The notes under the pieces are model-generated. The model did not search any database. It had not been told where the DNA came from and saw only the letters and a list, made by a program, of their open reading frames with translations. Made by a program: the position numbers and the translations under genes. Of a DNA stretch of 7,612 nucleotides, positions 6,547 through 7,612 are shown piece by piece (within the stretch, counting starts at the first letter, position 1; each line of letters begins with the position of its first letter). Location of the stretch: positions 1-7,612 of the forward strand of contig JAUWZR010000123.1 of NCBI GenBank assembly GCA_030615235.1, in the 5' to 3' direction. The stretch is from Promethearchaeota archaeon (GTDB lineage: Archaea > Asgardarchaeota > Lokiarchaeia > Sigyniarchaeales > SOKP01).

Positions 6547-6727
6547 TATTTAAAAATTTCTTTTCAAACTTTTCCTTTTGCTCATAGTACATATTGATAT
6601 AATCGTGTTGTCATCTATTTTCTGCGCTTCCATGTGCTGGGTACCATATGCGATCGTTTTCTTGGCATTCAACGCAGTACCATTCCTCGTGATCCTCGAT
6701 GTATACCATATTTTTATCTTGACTTGA
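6547..6727 (-). pseudogene. decayed zinc-ribbon relic, copy 3
   Basis: Read on the minus strand from 6727, this gives SSQDKNMVYIEDHEEWYCVECQENDRI and continues WYPAHGSAENR, TGA stop, QHDYINMYYEQKEKFEKK. It is collinear with copy 1 from the SNQENDM region to the lysine-rich end. Three defects are visible. The first CxxC pair and everything before it are gone, with homology starting at about 6727. An in-frame TGA at 6611-6613 replaces the aromatic residue found in the other copies (TAT in copy 1, TGG in copy 2). The natural stop is missing at the 3' end, next to the GNAT stop codon. It is not a functional gene. The 36-bp repeat follows 36 bases beyond its upstream boundary. Confidence 0.8.
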
Positions 6728-6762
6728 AAGATTACTTTAAATTTTACTGCTAAAAAAAGAAA

Positions 6763-6798
6763 AAATAGAGGTAAACCAACTTTTTTAGTTGTAAAACT
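6763..6798. repeat. 36-bp dispersed direct repeat, copy B
   Basis: Matches 1581-1616 at 35 of 36 positions in the same orientation. Here CAACT (6777-6781) and AGTTG (6787-6791) form a perfect 5-bp inverted repeat around a T-run. The block lies between the zinc-ribbon relic and the promoter-like element at 6834-6849. Confidence 0.85.
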
Positions 6799-6833
6799 CT
6801 AGCGCAATCATCTTTTCAAGAATACAAATATGT

Positions 6834-6849
6834 CGAAAAGCTTAAATAG
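6834..6849 (+). promoter_or_regulatory. archaeal BRE/TATA promoter before the MFS gene
   Basis: CGAAAAG (6834-6840) directly followed by CTTAAATAG (6841-6849) is a good match to an archaeal BRE plus TATA box. Transcription would start near 6870 and give a leader of about 210 bases before the transporter ATG. A second TATA-like TTTATTATATAG lies at 6861-6872. No other plus-strand gene lies between, so the transporter is the presumed target. Confidence 0.5.
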
Positions 6850-6894
6850 TAGCCAAGCCCTTTATTATATAGTGACTTAAAATGGAATAAGTTT

Positions 6895-6974
6895 ATAGCG
6901 ATAAATATCATGCGTGAGTAATTTAATTTAAATTACTTTTAACCATGCATCTTACCCTATCAATATATCGCTAT
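6895..6974 (+). promoter_or_regulatory. nested inverted repeats in the MFS leader (candidate structured RNA or operator)
   Basis: The outer arms ATAGCGATA (6895-6903) and TATCGCTAT (6966-6974) are perfect 9-bp complements. Inside them, AGTAATTT (6917-6924) and AAATTACT (6930-6937) form an 8-bp stem with a 5-base loop, extendable by a G-U pair. ATGC (6910-6913) can also pair with GCAT (6947-6950). The three stems nest without crossing and lie between the candidate promoter and the transporter ATG. The element could be a cis-regulatory RNA or a regulator binding site. It does not match a riboswitch class I recognise. Confidence 0.4.
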
Positions 6975-7065
6975 GGACTCAAATTTATTATTCATATCTT
7001 CATAGAGATTATGTTGGGGTATTAATCGACTATAACAGAGTTTTCCCCAATTAGCAAAAGGTAAA

Positions 7066-7071
7066 AGGTGA
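7066..7071 (+). promoter_or_regulatory. ribosome binding site of the MFS gene
   Basis: AGGTGA at 7066-7071 matches the archaeal anti-Shine-Dalgarno complement (GGAGGTGA) and sits 8 bases before ATG 7080, which fixes that start. The PPDK-like and GNAT genes lack such a site. Confidence 0.7.
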
Positions 7072-7079
7072 AGAGAATA

Positions 7080-7612
7080 ATGAATATATTAGGTAATTCA
7101 GAGGAAATTGATAAAGTTCAAAAAAAAAATCTGTGGGCTTTATTTTTTATAGGTTTAATTTATGGTTTCACCTCGAGACCCTTCTTTCTAGTATATCAAC
7201 CGTTTTTGTTAGAAATTACCGGTTCAGTCTTTATAACGGGCATTCTTGTAACTCTGGGGGGCATCATCCTATTTTTACCAAAGCCCTGGGTGGGAAAATT
7301 ATCTGATAATTATAGACGAAAAAAAGTTTGGCTACTTAGTCTCCCCTTTTTTTATACAGGAATGACTTTCCTATTATTTGCAGAAAACCTTACTTTTCTG
7401 GTTCCTGGAATAATCTTGTTTCATTTAGGTCAAGCGATTGGAGAGATTAGTTATTTTATGTTTATTTCGGCAAGTAGCGAAAAAACGAAGAAAGGGATTT
7501 TGTTTGGTTTGATGTTTTTTAGCATGTTTATTGGTAACATTGGTGGAGAAATTTTTGTACTTCTTGACATTGTCAAAGATATCCGAGTTTATTTTGCTTT
7601 TTTTATGATTTT
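7080..7612 (+). CDS. major facilitator superfamily transporter, N-terminal part
   Basis: The first 177 residues of a polytopic membrane transporter, cut by the right window edge. A short polar N-terminus (1-17) precedes a series of hydrophobic segments at roughly 18-44, 49-69, 83-99, 102-120 and 138-160. The decisive feature is the MFS motif A in the loop after the second helix, GKLSDNYRRKK at 72-82, matching the family pattern G-x-L-(A/S)-D-x-x-x-R-(K/R)-(K/R). Such proteins are secondary carriers, often for drugs, sugars or organic acids; the substrate cannot be told from this part. Its start at ATG 7080 is supported by the Shine-Dalgarno site. It appears to have its own promoter and a long leader with nested inverted repeats, so expression is probably regulated separately from the GNAT gene upstream. 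Confidence 0.85.
   Translation, partial: MNILGNSEEIDKVQKKNLWALFFIGLIYGFTSRPFFLVYQPFLLEITGSVFITGILVTLGGIILFLPKPWVGKLSDNYRRKKVWLLSLPFFYTGMTFLLFAENLTFLVPGIILFHLGQAIGEISYFMFISASSEKTKKGILFGLMFFSMFIGNIGGEIFVLLDIVKDIRVYFAFFMI

Noticed and set aside
1581..6798. CRISPR array based on the 36-bp repeat
   Set aside because: There are only two copies, over 5 kb apart, with no regular spacers and no cas genes.
642..6798. Insertion sequence carrying the zinc-ribbon copies
   Set aside because: No transposase frame, terminal inverted repeats or target duplications can be seen around any of the three copies.

Overview
The window most likely comes from an archaeon, and best fits an Asgard archaeon of the Lokiarchaeota type. 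Three things point there. The S4-S11 ribosomal pair has archaeal/eukaryotic-type sequences: the uS11 carries ADRDESNPYAAM and ends in RRKGG.RGRR, like eukaryotic S14. There is a 23-residue-period leucine-rich-repeat (LRR) protein of a style I associate with Lokiarchaeota. Promoters look like BRE/TATA boxes and the intergenic DNA is very AT-rich. The phylum is recalled from family knowledge and was not tested.

Layout. Positions 1-610 (+) hold the 3' end of rps4 and complete rps11, in clearly more GC-rich DNA than the rest. The ribosomal run then stops, with no following rpoD or rpl18e. Positions 642-1386 (-) hold an LRR plus zinc-ribbon gene broken by a one-base frameshift. Positions 1387-1921 are an AT-rich gene-free stretch with a 36-bp repeat and a small GC-rich island. 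Positions 1922-2584 (+) encode an unrecognised membrane-anchored protein. Positions 2663-2896 (-) hold a second, LRR-less zinc-ribbon copy. Positions 3035-5698 (-) encode an 887-residue PEP-synthase-like phosphotransferase with the domain order of rifampicin phosphotransferases. Positions 5896-6528 (+) encode a GNAT acetyltransferase, divergent from it. Positions 6547-6727 (-) hold a third, decayed zinc-ribbon relic. A structured leader with a promoter follows, and from 7080 to the window end (+) lies the start of an MFS transporter.

Two themes stand out. First, the same zinc-ribbon tail occurs three times within 6 kb, always on the minus strand and always tail-to-tail with a plus-strand gene, in three stages of decay. 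The 36-bp repeat lies on the 5' side of copies 1 and 3, which suggests copies of one LRR gene family reduced by deletion. Second, a phosphotransferase, a GNAT acetyltransferase and an MFS transporter are neighbours. That resembles a small-molecule modification and export set, though the substrate cannot be read from sequence and the genes are not one operon.
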